64,000 bases of DNA from Opitutaceae bacterium (GCA_030693515.1 JAUYAK010000095.1:62001-126000), one strand, 5' to 3'; counted from the first letter of the stretch, positions 32,719 to 41,741 are shown. Numbers and translations: made by a program. Notes: generated by a model from the letters alone, not told the origin.

Positions 32719-33009
32719 AACAGATGACGCGCAAACAACGGAGCAGCTGTTGCCGAAGGGAGAGCCGAGGAAAAGGCTTCCAGGCAGGCGCAACAATCTT
32801 TCACCGAAACCATGAACCACGTGAGGGCGATTGCCGGCCGACCGCAGGTTTACGCGGACACGGCTACAGGGAAGCTATGAACGAGACAGGACGCTAAACC
32901 GCGGCCGCAACGCCGCAGAGGCCCGCCCGGGCGTGGAGGTGGAACGGAGGGAAACAAAGCCATCAGGATACTCCGCCGATTTTTCCGGAATTTCGGCGTA
33001 ACTCCGCGA

Positions 33010-33151
33010 ATTTCCGTCGCACGGTCGCCGCTCGCGGCGCAACAGACGTGATTTCCGTCGTGCGGTGTCGCGGGCCGAGTCGACACCACCGCGATTCGCG
33101 TCGCACCGGTGTCGCGCCTAGGATCGAATCTCCCAATTCCCGTCGCACGGT
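33010..33151 (+). repeat. Four phased 16-bp direct repeats (iteron-like)
   Basis: Copies begin at 33010 (ATTTCCGTCGCACGGT), 33051 (ATTTCCGTCGTGCGGT), 33094 (ATTCGCGTCGCACCGGT, one base longer) and 33136 (ATTCCCGTCGCACGGT). Spacing is 41, 43 and 42 bases, close to four helical turns, so bound proteins would sit on one face of the DNA. Confidence 0.75.
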
Positions 33152-33167
33152 ATTCCGCGATGATTCC

Positions 33168-33177
33168 TTGCTACCAT
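33168..33177 (+). promoter_or_regulatory. Class II motif TTGCTACCAT
   Basis: Extended -10-like element. It is followed by 7 bases and then ATG 33185, the first gene of the transfer operon, so leaderless transcription is expected. Confidence 0.7.
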
Positions 33178-33184
33178 CGGCGGC

Positions 33185-33589
33185 ATGGAAGAATCGCTGT
33201 CAAACTCGGAGCAAGAACCACCGGAATCCGAAGCCACCACCTCGGTCAAAGTCTCGGCCGAAACGAAAGCCACCCTCGACCGGCTCACCGTCCAGCTCGA
33301 CGCCGATTCGCTCGGCGACTTGATCGCATTTCTGATCGCGCACTTCGAGACCTCGACGCACCTCACCCGGTTCACGGACCTGCGCGGGCTGCAAGCCCTC
33401 GCGGATCGCCTGCACACGGTCCTCTTGCTGCTCGCGACGACCAACCTGGAGATCGGCCAACAGCTCCGACGCATCCACGCCGGGCACTACCGTCGCCTTT
33501 CTCAATATGCCGACGAACTGCTCGCGCTCCATCACCGCCTGACCGCAGCCAAGAATCCGGCCACCTCCAGCACTCAGCGCGTGTCATGA
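33185..33589 (+). CDS. Ribbon-helix-helix-like relaxosome accessory protein
   Basis: 134 residues. An acidic N-terminus precedes a beta-alpha-alpha unit (TTSVKVSAETKATLDRLT, then SLGDLIAFLIAHFE) like ribbon-helix-helix DNA-binding domains. A long helical, coiled-coil-like tail follows (LADRLHTVLLLLATTNLEIG). Such proteins (MobC, NikA type) bind oriT and help the relaxase. It sits beside the phased repeats and overlaps the next gene (ATGA at 33586). Confidence 0.6.
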   Translation: MEESLSNSEQEPPESEATTSVKVSAETKATLDRLTVQLDADSLGDLIAFLIAHFETSTHLTRFTDLRGLQALADRLHTVLLLLATTNLEIGQQLRRIHAGHYRRLSQYADELLALHHRLTAAKNPATSSTQRVS

Positions 33590-33930
33590 ATCCAACTCTT
33601 CCTGCTCAAACCGCGCCCCGAACTTTCGTGGTTTCGGTGTCGCTTGCTCCGTCCGAACTCGGACTCTACGCGGCCGTCCGCCAGGCCAAGCGCATTTCCA
33701 ACGACGCCGTCGTTTCCGCGATGGTAGCCTTCGCCCTGCAACTCCTCGCCGCCGAGTCCGCCGCGCTGACCGACGGCACGGCGTTGGACGACGATCTCGA
33801 ACGCGCTGCTCTGACTCTCACCGCCGAACGCAAGCGCCTCGGCTCGCTGCTCGCCGGTGCGGAGAAGATCCTGCTCGATGCCGCCGCCCTGCGCGATCAA
33901 CTCGCGCGCCACTCCATCTCGCCACCATGA
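33586..33930 (+). CDS. Small relaxosome-like protein
   Basis: 114 residues from ATG 33586, which overlaps the upstream stop. It opens with a strand (RTFVVSVSLAPSELG) and two helices (YAAVRQAKRISNDAVVSAMV, FALQLLAAE), similar to the preceding protein. It ends in a coiled-coil-prone helix (LTLTAERKRLGSLLAGAEKI). It overlaps the relaxase start by four bases. A role as a second oriT-binding or relaxase-binding protein is inferred from position. Confidence 0.55.
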   Translation: MNPTLPAQTAPRTFVVSVSLAPSELGLYAAVRQAKRISNDAVVSAMVAFALQLLAAESAALTDGTALDDDLERAALTLTAERKRLGSLLAGAEKILLDAAALRDQLARHSISPP

Positions 33931-35636
33931 GCCTCTACGGTGCAGTTCAGGCCGCCTACGGCGGACGTGTGAAGCGGGCGGGCCTGGTGCGGCGAAAAAA
34001 GAGTTTCACCGCCGCCCGGCCGTTGCGCGATTTCTTCAACGCCTACGCCGATGAGACGACCAAGCCAAACTACATCGCGCCCACCGAAGTCGCAGCCCAA
34101 ACGGAGGCGGAATATCTCCGCGCGATCCTTGCCGGCCAAGCTCCGCTCCGGCCCGAGATCGACTACCTGCCGTTTCGCGGCCGAGTGACGGCCTTCGGTC
34201 GCGCCGCCCACCCCGATATCTACCAAACTCACGAGATCGAGAAACTCCCTGCCGCCGAACGTCTCGCGCGGCTCCGGCAATGGTGGCTGCGCGACACTGC
34301 TGCCCTCGCCACCAAAGCCCACCACGTTGTTTTCACGCTCGACCCCCGGTTGACTGCCGCGATGCGCCAAGGCGGCGTCTCGGCCGACACATTTCTCCTA
34401 ACAGCCGTCAGCAACGCCTTCACGGAATTTCAGTCGCAGTTTTATCCCGGCGACACGCTCGGCTACGTCGTCGCGCTGCACCATGACCGTGCACACGTTC
34501 ACGCCCACGTGCTCGTGCATCCGCTGACGGAAAACGGCGCCAAGATAAACCTCAGTATTCTGCGCCGCTACCAAGTCGGCGACCGCACCGTCGACGTGCC
34601 TTGCCAGCAAGTGCTGAAGGACTCGTTTGCACGGCAGGCCGAGCTCGCCTGCGCGCAGCACTTGCCGAAACCACAGACCTTGCACACCGAGACGCGGGAA
34701 CGCCGACTCGAAGCGGCCGAGGAGCTCATGCTGCTTCATCGCGCCTCCCTGGAGCCCGATGCGCGCGAGGGCGGTAACATCCGCATCGAAAAACTGGTGC
34801 GGATCGTGGACGACATGCGGAGCGATCCCCAGTCGCCCGCACTATTGCGCCAGGGCCGCGATGCCGTCGCGCATCTCATCGCGGAAGACGTGGCCGACGG
34901 TCGCCTCTACGAACTCCAGCACAACTTCCCGGCCATTGCCGACAAATCCGCCGCCGCCAAATTTGAAACCGCCGCGCAGGCCCGCACCACGCTCGGCATG
35001 TTTTCGGCGATCATCAGTCAGGCTTCGACCCTCTACATCGCCGGTGTCAATGGCGCGCAACTCGCTCCCACGGCAGCCAAGCCGGACGGTGCCGGCCCCG
35101 TGTCATTCCACGAGGAAATCCGCAGCCGCACCCGGCACCACCGCGACTGCGCCGAGGAGAACACCCGGCTCGCGCACGAGACCGCGGTGCTCCGCGCCAC
35201 GTTGCTGCGCGAAGATCAGGCCGAATCCGAGTGCCTGATCGCCTCCGCACACACGGTGCTCCGGATGATGCAGTCGCTAAGCCCGGCACTCGGTGAGGGA
35301 CCAGATCTCCTGACGTTGTGGCATCCGGCCGCGCACCGACAACCCCGCGTCGCCGGTTCTTCGGCCCGCGCGGCGACGCTCAATCGCGATCTGACCAAGG
35401 CAGCCGATGTCCTCGCGCAACACCATCAGCCGGTCAACCTCGCGGCGCACGCGGCCGCCCGTGCGCCCAACTCCACAGCGATCGAAGCAAACGAGACGGA
35501 GACGTTTCCACCGCACACAACATCGGCACCACCGGGATTTCTGGCGCGGGCTCAGATCGTTCGCCTGGAGGAACTGCTCACCCTCACTCCCTTGGAGCAG
35601 ATGCACCGCTCCGAACCCACGCCGGGCTCCGTGTAA
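33927..35636 (+). CDS. Conjugative relaxase
   Basis: 569 residues. A histidine cluster H190, H192, H194 (DRAHVHAHVLVHP) matches the metal-binding motif of conjugative relaxases that nick oriT. The flanking LGYVVALHHD strand and NGAKINLS loop fit. The catalytic tyrosine cannot be fixed by eye; candidates lie in the first 60 residues, including Y49. The second half is helical, possibly an oriT or coupling-protein contact. Four-base overlap with the upstream small gene. The MOB family could not be settled. Confidence 0.7.
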   Translation: MSLYGAVQAAYGGRVKRAGLVRRKKSFTAARPLRDFFNAYADETTKPNYIAPTEVAAQTEAEYLRAILAGQAPLRPEIDYLPFRGRVTAFGRAAHPDIYQTHEIEKLPAAERLARLRQWWLRDTAALATKAHHVVFTLDPRLTAAMRQGGVSADTFLLTAVSNAFTEFQSQFYPGDTLGYVVALHHDRAHVHAHVLVHPLTENGAKINLSILRRYQVGDRTVDVPCQQVLKDSFARQAELACAQHLPKPQTLHTETRERRLEAAEELMLLHRASLEPDAREGGNIRIEKLVRIVDDMRSDPQSPALLRQGRDAVAHLIAEDVADGRLYELQHNFPAIADKSAAAKFETAAQARTTLGMFSAIISQASTLYIAGVNGAQLAPTAAKPDGAGPVSFHEEIRSRTRHHRDCAEENTRLAHETAVLRATLLREDQAESECLIASAHTVLRMMQSLSPALGEGPDLLTLWHPAAHRQPRVAGSSARAATLNRDLTKAADVLAQHHQPVNLAAHAAARAPNSTAIEANETETFPPHTTSAPPGFLARAQIVRLEELLTLTPLEQMHRSEPTPGSV

Positions 35637-35646
35637 TCAAACCACG

Positions 35647-37227
35647 ATGCCTGCCGAACTCAACGACCGCCGGACGTCCCCGGCCACCAAAACCGCGGAA
35701 CGGTTTCCCGAGATTCCTTTCACCGCGGATGGCGCGGACGCTGCAGCTTATGAAGCGCTTCGCGAGGCGTGTCTGCGCCACGCGTTTTTGCCGTCGTTTC
35801 GCCACGGCGTGCTGCTCGACATTGCGATGGTCGTTCCGGAGGACGAACCGGCCCTCGCTGCGATCCGTCGTCTCACTCACCAGGAAGTGCGTCGGTTTCG
35901 GATTTCCGAAGCGGACTATGATCGCGCGATCGCTCACCTTGAGGCCAGCCGCCGCGCTACGCCCGAAACCGACTCCATCAGGACTGAGGCCGCGCCACCG
36001 AGTCGCCCCGAGGCGTGGGATTTTTTCCAACGCTCCGCGCGCGAGATCGCCGCCGAAATTGTCGCGCTGGCGTTTTCCGCGGGTGCTTCCGATCTGCTGC
36101 TTGACGATCAGGAAGAATGGATGGACGTGGCGATCAAGATCGCGGGTCAAAAGGAACTGCTGCCGCCTGTGGATCGCGCAAACGCGGCCGGGTTGCTCAG
36201 GGCCTTCAAGGAGATCGCCGGCCTCTCCACGCAAACCGTCACGACATGGCAATCCGGCGCAGCGAGTTTTCCGATGCCGCACGGTCGTCGCGCCGACTTG
36301 CGGATCGAAATCACCCCGACCGTTCACGGCGAGAGTCTTGTCGCGCGCATTCAGGACCGGCAGCGCCAGCTTGAGCGGATGCACCGGCTACCATTCACCG
36401 ACCCGCGGCACCTCGCGCTCGCGCAGGCCTGTCTGCGTCAATCACAGGGACTCATCGTGGCGACCGGTCCCACCGGCCACGGGAAGACTACGACGCTTTA
36501 TTCGTGTCTCGGGCAACTCGACCGCTCGATCCTGAACATTCGCACGTTGGAAGATCCGGTTGAATTCACGGTGCCGTGGATCACGCAAATTCCCGTCGGC
36601 ACCGACACCGGCCGGAGTTTTGCGGACGGACTCAAGAGTCTGCTGCGCCAGGCACCGCATGTGATTTTGATGGGCGAGATTCGCGACGGACCGGTGGCGC
36701 ACACGTGTGTCGAAGCCGTCGATACCGGCCACCTCATCTTCGCCACCCTGCACGCGCGCGACGCGGTCGGCGTGGTGTCGCGGTTGCTCGACCTCGGGCT
36801 CACTGGCCGGCAAATCGCGACCTCGCTACTGCTCGTCGTCGCCCAGCGTTTGGTGCGGCGTCTGTGTCCGCATTGTCGGAAACCGGCCGCGCCCACGACC
36901 GCGCAGGAGAGACATTTCGCACACTACCAATTGCCAGTGCCGACGACCTTGTGCACGCCCGGAGGCTGCGCGCAGTGTGGCGGTCAGGGAGAGCGTGGCG
37001 TAGCGGCCGTCTTTGAATTGCTCCATCCCGCCGCGAGCGACGATCTCACGGACGCGATTGGCCGGGCCAGTCGCCATACGTTTAACGAGACCACCCTCCG
37101 CAAGCGGTGGCTCGCGCTCGGCGGTTCATCACTCGTGCGCGAAGCGCTGCTCCTCGCCGGGGCTGGCGAGATTTCCTATGCAGAGGTGTTGAAATTCGAG
37201 CGCCTGCCTCCGTTCCCGGACGAGTGA
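35647..37227 (+). CDS. GspE/PilB-type secretion ATPase
   Basis: 526 residues from ATG 35647. Walker A GPTGHGKT begins near residue 274. The Asp box (RTLEDPVEF), Walker B (VILMGEIRDGP) and His box (HLIFATLHARDAVGVVSRLLD) follow. A four-cysteine zinc module (LCPHCRKP, CAQCGGQGERG) marks GspE/PilB/TraJ-type ATPases rather than VirB11. It would power pilus or secretion assembly at the inner membrane. The usual MshEN-like N-terminal domain looks short. No VirB11-type ATPase was seen in the window, so this enzyme probably takes that place. Confidence 0.9.
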   Translation: MPAELNDRRTSPATKTAERFPEIPFTADGADAAAYEALREACLRHAFLPSFRHGVLLDIAMVVPEDEPALAAIRRLTHQEVRRFRISEADYDRAIAHLEASRRATPETDSIRTEAAPPSRPEAWDFFQRSAREIAAEIVALAFSAGASDLLLDDQEEWMDVAIKIAGQKELLPPVDRANAAGLLRAFKEIAGLSTQTVTTWQSGAASFPMPHGRRADLRIEITPTVHGESLVARIQDRQRQLERMHRLPFTDPRHLALAQACLRQSQGLIVATGPTGHGKTTTLYSCLGQLDRSILNIRTLEDPVEFTVPWITQIPVGTDTGRSFADGLKSLLRQAPHVILMGEIRDGPVAHTCVEAVDTGHLIFATLHARDAVGVVSRLLDLGLTGRQIATSLLLVVAQRLVRRLCPHCRKPAAPTTAQERHFAHYQLPVPTTLCTPGGCAQCGGQGERGVAAVFELLHPAASDDLTDAIGRASRHTFNETTLRKRWLALGGSSLVREALLLAGAGEISYAEVLKFERLPPFPDE

Positions 37228-37482
37228 TCACCAGCGCACGTCCGCCCAGTTGCCGAGCAGCGCACGGCTCATCCCCGTGCGATGCACGGCCGCGATGCAC
37301 ATCATCGCCGCCATGATGGCGAACAGGAGCAGGAAACAGACGAACGGCTCCGCTGCCAGCCGACGCCAGGATAACAATCCCGGCGCGCGGCGCGGCGGCT
37401 CGCGTTCGGTCGAAAGCGACCGGGGTTCCGGGCGGTAGCGGCGTGGACGGGAAAGAGCAGCGAGGCGATGACGAGTTCTCAC
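37228..37482 (-). CDS. Small single-pass membrane protein (putative)
   Basis: 84 residues from a GTG at 37482. An arginine-rich N-terminus precedes one hydrophobic helix (FVCFLLLFAIMAAMMCIAAV) and a short tail ending NWADVRW. It is convergent with the ATPase gene (stops adjacent) and divergent from the VirB8-like gene 20 bases away. Coding status is uncertain because the N-terminal half is low complexity. Confidence 0.4.
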   Translation of the reverse strand: MRTRHRLAALSRPRRYRPEPRSLSTEREPPRRAPGLLSWRRLAAEPFVCFLLLFAIMAAMMCIAAVHRTGMSRALLGNWADVRW

Positions 37483-37483
37483 G

Positions 37484-37493
37484 TTGCTACAAT
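37484..37493 (+). promoter_or_regulatory. Class II motif TTGCTACAAT
   Basis: Followed by 9 bases and ATG 37503, head of the VirB8-VirB10-like operon. Confidence 0.7.
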
Positions 37494-37502
37494 CATGGGC
37501 AC

Positions 37503-38327
37503 ATGGGTTCGAATTCACAAGGGGACGCCCCCGGCGCGACCGCAACCGCACCGGAACCGTCGCATTTTTTGCAGGCCACCGCCTTCCTCGGCCGGTGGCG
37601 GGCGCGGCGCGGTCGAGCGGCGCCACCGTCCGCCGCAGCGTTGGTCCCTCCACGAGCGGAGCTACCACCTGCGCTGCGCGCCCACTTTCGGAGTTTCGCC
37701 TGGGTCGTGCATGAGCAGCGCCTCATGCTGCTTCTGCTCGCGGCCGTCGCGAGTTGCACCGCCGCGGTGTGGGCACTCGCGCTCCATCTGGAGCGCAAGC
37801 CGCCGGTCGTGGTTCGTGCCGCAAAAACGTTGAAGGAATCGGCCGCCGCCTTCTACGGCACTTCGCAGGTCTCCTACGACCAATTGGCGTTCTTTCTCCA
37901 CGGCTGCCTACCGTTGCTCTATGCCGCGAGCGATTCCGGGCATCCGCTCCTGCCGTTGGCGCAGGGCCTCGTTGATCCCGAAATTTATCGCGCCGCCGAG
38001 CAGCGCCTGCGCTCCGCCTCGCCGGAACTGAAGGCCAACCAAATGACGCAGAGCCTCGCGCTCACCGGTTTCGCGGATGTCGTCGCCGACAGTCAAAGCG
38101 GGCGCGCCGCCGCCTATGTGCGCGGCTTCATCGCCGTCACCGTGCGCAACTCCGGGGTGACATTTTTCCCCTGGCGAGCGCAAGTGCTCGTCGAGGCCAA
38201 TCCCCTCGGAAGGCTCAATCCCTACCCGTTCTATGTGATCGGCCTTGAGACGAAAACCGGACCCGAGGCGCTGGCGTGGGACACCACCCACGACAACCGC
38301 GGGCTCTTCAATCCCCGTTCACCGTGA
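37503..38327 (+). CDS. Inner-membrane conjugation protein, single TM
   Basis: 274 residues. A proline- and arginine-rich cytoplasmic part (1-75) leads to one membrane helix (LMLLLLAAVASCTAAVWALAL), then a periplasmic domain of about 170 residues (VVVRAAKTLKESAAAFYG, AAAYVRGFIAVTVRNSGVTF). Topology fits a VirB8-like or TraE/TraM-like component. It heads an operon of overlapping genes encoding VirB8/9/10-like proteins. Sequence alone does not settle which component it is. Confidence 0.55.
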   Translation: MGSNSQGDAPGATATAPEPSHFLQATAFLGRWRARRGRAAPPSAAALVPPRAELPPALRAHFRSFAWVVHEQRLMLLLLAAVASCTAAVWALALHLERKPPVVVRAAKTLKESAAAFYGTSQVSYDQLAFFLHGCLPLLYAASDSGHPLLPLAQGLVDPEIYRAAEQRLRSASPELKANQMTQSLALTGFADVVADSQSGRAAAYVRGFIAVTVRNSGVTFFPWRAQVLVEANPLGRLNPYPFYVIGLETKTGPEALAWDTTHDNRGLFNPRSP

Positions 38328-39052
38328 GCCTCGACGACGGAGCAGCCTCGACCAACGGCGCGATCACCCATCCACGCTGGTCGCGAACGGAAGAGAGCCG
38401 CGATTTCTTTTTGGACGAAGACCGTCTCCGGCTCGGTTTTCGCTTTCTGGCGATCGGCGGAGTCGTGCTGCTCATCGTGTTAGGAGCGGGCTTGTGGCGA
38501 TTGCATCGCGCCGCCCTCACCCCACCCAAATTCGTCGGCATCCTGCACGGACTCATCTTCAGCGGACCGCCCGAATCCCTCGCCAGCGTGCGCGAGAGCG
38601 ACTTCGATCTGTTGCTCACCGACATTGTCGAGGTCGCCTTCAGTCGCACCGAAAAAGGCCTCCCGGATGAAGTCCGCCATTTCTGCGCGGCGAACGTCAT
38701 CACTCAAATCGACCAGGCCTATCGCGAGAACGCGCTGAAATATCCCGCCGGGTATGTGCAGACTTTGGTCGTGCAGGAAACCCGGCCCGTCGCCCAACGC
38801 ACCGGCCACCGCCATCTGCGCTACCGCGGCCTGCTCTCATCGCGCTCCGTTTCCGCCGCTCAGACCAGCGCCATCTACCTCGATTGCGTCTTCGAGATCG
38901 GCCCGCCGTCCGGCACCAACACCATCGGCTGGCGGCTGCAACGCGTGGACGCTATCACCCGCGAGGCGTTCTACACCGAGGAACGCGAGCGCGCCCGTCG
39001 CGAGGCGCTCAACCTGCCCGCGAGTGCCGAACCCGGAAAGGATCGGCCGTGA
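38324..39052 (+). CDS. VirB8/TraE-like inner-membrane protein
   Basis: 242 residues from GTG 38324, which overlaps the upstream stop (GTGA). One N-terminal membrane helix (FLAIGGVVLLIVLGAGLW) precedes a periplasmic domain of about 170 residues. That domain has strands and helices (FDLLLTDIVEVAFSRTEKGL, HLRYRGLLSSRSV, AIYLDCVFEIG), in keeping with VirB8-type or IcmL-type assembly factors. Overlaps the next start by four bases. Confidence 0.55.
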   Translation: MSLDDGAASTNGAITHPRWSRTEESRDFFLDEDRLRLGFRFLAIGGVVLLIVLGAGLWRLHRAALTPPKFVGILHGLIFSGPPESLASVRESDFDLLLTDIVEVAFSRTEKGLPDEVRHFCAANVITQIDQAYRENALKYPAGYVQTLVVQETRPVAQRTGHRHLRYRGLLSSRSVSAAQTSAIYLDCVFEIGPPSGTNTIGWRLQRVDAITREAFYTEERERARREALNLPASAEPGKDRP

Positions 39053-39897
39053 AAGGCCACTCGATGACTCTCCTGCTGTCGCAGCTCGCCGTTTCGTTAC
39101 TCCGAGCGGACGACTCTGCTGTGACGAACCTGTATCCCAGCGTGCCCGCGGAAATCTTCGTGGCACCTGGTCGCGTCACCACGTTGCTGTTTCGTGGGGC
39201 CGATAAAATCTCCGCCATCTCAGCCGCCTCGCCCCTCGTCAGCTACAAATACGACCGGGCGCTCAACCAGATCGAGCTCGCGCCGACCGGACGGACCGCA
39301 GGCGCGGAGACGAATCTCAATCTCCGCATCGGCCCAAACGTTTACGTGCTCGTGGCGAAAGTCGTCACGGATGTGCGCGCCCAGTTCGTCCGGATTTTTT
39401 CGCCGACGGCTGAAACCGCGGCCGATGACGAAGCCTCCCTCGCCGACTCCCCTCCGCTGAAACCCAACGAGGTCGGCTTGGTCGACGCCGCACGCATCCT
39501 TGGTCGGGCGCAAAGCGATCCCGTTTTCCGCGCCGCACATCCGTCTCTTCGCGTGGAGTCCATCGGTCAAATCTCCGTTTGGAACGACTGCGTGATCACG
39601 CTCGTCGATGTCGCTCAGTTCCTCGATCGTGATTTACTGGTCTTTCGTGTCCGGTGGCAAAATCGCACGCGCGACGCCCTGCACCTGGATCTTTCGCAAT
39701 ACGCGCTGGCCGTGCAGGGCCGCGCCATCCCGATCATCGCGCGCTACCAACCCTCCGGCATCGGCGCCATCGTCCCGCCGGGAGCGACCGAGACCGTCTT
39801 TCTCGCCGTTCAAGGCCAGCGTCTGAGTCGGCACAATTCGTGGCAGCTCCGACTGCCGCCCGATGCGGCCGAGATCGGCCGACGCGGCCAAAAGTAG
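39049..39897 (+). CDS. VirB9/TraK-like outer-membrane channel protein
   Basis: 282 residues from GTG 39049; ATG 39064 is an alternative. Both precede a short hydrophobic signal (LLLSQLAVSLL). The mature part is beta-rich with secretin-like features (EIFVAPGRVTTLLFRG, NLNLRIGPNVYVLVAKVV, DLLVFRVRWQNRTRDALHLD, PPGATETVFLAVQG). That fits TraK/VirB9 family proteins, which form the outer ring with VirB7 and VirB10. Its gene order directly before the VirB10-like gene supports the call. Confidence 0.65.
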   Translation: MKGHSMTLLLSQLAVSLLRADDSAVTNLYPSVPAEIFVAPGRVTTLLFRGADKISAISAASPLVSYKYDRALNQIELAPTGRTAGAETNLNLRIGPNVYVLVAKVVTDVRAQFVRIFSPTAETAADDEASLADSPPLKPNEVGLVDAARILGRAQSDPVFRAAHPSLRVESIGQISVWNDCVITLVDVAQFLDRDLLVFRVRWQNRTRDALHLDLSQYALAVQGRAIPIIARYQPSGIGAIVPPGATETVFLAVQGQRLSRHNSWQLRLPPDAAEIGRRGQK

Positions 39898-39899
39898 TC

Positions 39900-41186
39900 A
39901 TGGGCTTTTTTATTCGCGAAAAGCAGGACGGGCACCGCACGGCCGGCTACGGCATCTATCTCGCGGCCGGTGTCGTGGCCTTCGCGTCCGTAAAGATTCT
40001 TCACGACCGCGTGGTGGGAGCGCCGACGGTCGCGCCGACACGAGCGCAGCCACCGTCCGACGTCGCCCGCATCACCGAGGCCGCCGCGCTCATCGCGCCC
40101 GTCAAAATTTCCGAGCCCCAGCCGAGGAAGCCCGAGTCGGAAAGTTTCCGTCTGGAGAAGCCCGCTCCGACATCGCGCACCGCACCACCGCCGGCGGAAG
40201 CCGATTCTTTCAATGCCATCGCGCGAGCGCTGAAAGAGGCCGCTTCTCCGTCGCGGGCCAATGACACACGCCCTCCTCGTCCGCTCGACGAAGGCACGAG
40301 CCCCACCGATGTCGTTAGTGCTCCCGTCTTCGCGGCCTTGCCGCCGGCCTTTGCCGCGGAACCCGCCGGTCGGCCGAGTTCGGATTCGGGTGCGGCACCC
40401 GCACCGCAATTGTTCGGATACCGCGATCCCACCGCAGAATCGAGCAATTCCAAACTCTCGGATGGGCCAGCCGATGAAAACGAGCGCGCTCGCTTTCTGG
40501 TTCCGCGCGGCTCGTTGATTGCGGTGTATCTGCTCACCACCGTCGATACCGGGAATCCGGCCGCGACGCTGCAATTCGCCAGCGCCGCGCCACTCCGGTT
40601 CAATGGGCGTGAACAGATTCCCTTCGGCACGCGCTTTCTGGGCCGCGTCAACGGAACGGCCGTGCGAGACCGGCTGATTCTCACGGCGGACACCGTGCTC
40701 TATCCTGATGGATTGCAGCTATCGATTGCCGCGACCGCCGTCGAATCCGACGCGAGCGGCGCACAGATCTACCCGGGAATCGCCGCCTATTTTTTCCCAC
40801 CACCGGCGTGGGCCCAGGTCGCGCCTTATCTGGCGGAGTTTGCGTCCGGCTCCGTCACGGCGCTGCAATCTCGGATCGCCCAGCCTTTCTCGGCAAGTGT
40901 TGGCGGCATCGCCGTTACTTCGGCGAGTTCCTCCGGAGATCCCCGCGCCTCCCTCTACCAAGCATCGGCGCAAGCCTTGCAAGATTTCTCCCAGGCTCGG
41001 CTGAAGGAAATCGAGCAGCGGTATGCCAGCCACTACCTCGTGCCGGCCGGGACGGCCTGCTGGCTCCAACTTGATCGCGACCTCGACCTGAACCGCGCCC
41101 ACGCGCCTCACCGCGTGACCTTGCCATTATCCACGGAGCCACCGGCTGCCGGCAACCTACCGGCGACCGCCGCGCAACCCAGATGA
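39900..41186 (+). CDS. VirB10/TrbI-like transenvelope protein
   Basis: 428 residues from ATG 39900. One membrane helix near the N-terminus (YGIYLAAGVVAFASVKIL, about 17-34) is followed by a long proline-rich spacer to about residue 190. A TrbI-type beta-barrel domain then follows (FLVPRGSLIAVYLLTTVDTG, IPFGTRFLGRVNGTAVRDRL, VPAGTACWLQLDRDLDL). That is the standard VirB10 plan, spanning both membranes. The stop overlaps the lipoprotein start. Confidence 0.82.
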   Translation: MGFFIREKQDGHRTAGYGIYLAAGVVAFASVKILHDRVVGAPTVAPTRAQPPSDVARITEAAALIAPVKISEPQPRKPESESFRLEKPAPTSRTAPPPAEADSFNAIARALKEAASPSRANDTRPPRPLDEGTSPTDVVSAPVFAALPPAFAAEPAGRPSSDSGAAPAPQLFGYRDPTAESSNSKLSDGPADENERARFLVPRGSLIAVYLLTTVDTGNPAATLQFASAAPLRFNGREQIPFGTRFLGRVNGTAVRDRLILTADTVLYPDGLQLSIAATAVESDASGAQIYPGIAAYFFPPPAWAQVAPYLAEFASGSVTALQSRIAQPFSASVGGIAVTSASSSGDPRASLYQASAQALQDFSQARLKEIEQRYASHYLVPAGTACWLQLDRDLDLNRAHAPHRVTLPLSTEPPAAGNLPATAAQPR

Positions 41187-41737
41187 TCCCCGTCCACACA
41201 CTCTTTGTCGGAAGCATGATTCTCGCCGTAGCGGGCTGCCAGACGGTCGCGCCCAGCGCCCTCTCGGCGGAACCGCCACCGGTTCCTGCTCTCGCGCCGT
41301 CGGCGCCCGCACGGCCAACATCGGCGCCGCCAGCCGAGGCCGCCGTCTATCGCAACCCGAAGATCGGAGTCGTTCAACTGCGCTCCTATCAGGACGCGGA
41401 CGGACGGCTGTTCGGTCCGCAAGTGATGTATCAGATCGTCGAGCCCGGCGGCTGGAACGTCGAGGCCGCCGAGAGCAAATCCTCGCTCGGGACGAAAAGC
41501 GAAATCCCAGCCCCGACTCTCTCTACCCCATCGTTGATGGCGGAAAATGCCTCGGTGTCAGATCGACCGCTACTCGATCCCGACCAAGCCGACGACATCG
41601 TGCTCACCGGTTTGATGCACGAGTCGGATCGGCCACAAGCCGAGGTGATGGCGCGCACCACCGGAGATCGCAGCGCGATTTTTGATCGAGACGCCGGTTG
41701 GTTTCTTCTGCGCCGCAGCCCACCGCTCCCTCCGTGA
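41183..41737 (+). CDS. VirB7/TraV-like lipoprotein
   Basis: 184 residues. A lipobox LAVAGC places the lipidated cysteine at residue 19. A proline-rich linker leads to a small domain (NPKIGVVQLRSYQDADGRLF, VMYQIVEPGGWNV). As a lipoprotein right after the VirB10-like gene it is a good candidate for the VirB7/TraV subunit of the outer-membrane core. Four-base overlap with the upstream gene. Confidence 0.6.
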   Translation: MIPVHTLFVGSMILAVAGCQTVAPSALSAEPPPVPALAPSAPARPTSAPPAEAAVYRNPKIGVVQLRSYQDADGRLFGPQVMYQIVEPGGWNVEAAESKSSLGTKSEIPAPTLSTPSLMAENASVSDRPLLDPDQADDIVLTGLMHESDRPQAEVMARTTGDRSAIFDRDAGWFLLRRSPPLPP

Positions 41738-41741
41738 ACCG

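Larger units (their letters stand above)
32719..33184. other. Non-coding stretch with phased repeats, candidate oriT
   Basis: 466 bases without a gene. The right half carries four related repeats spaced 41-43 bases apart (separate entry) and two hairpins. CGCCG/CGGCG spans 33026-33039, and GTGTCG (33065-33070) can pair with CGACAC (33081-33086). It lies directly upstream of two relaxosome-like genes and the relaxase. An origin of transfer or a protein-binding array is therefore likely. Confidence 0.5.

Noticed and set aside
33010-33151. CRISPR array
   Set aside because: Only four imperfect 16-bp repeats, no unique spacers of constant type and no cas genes.
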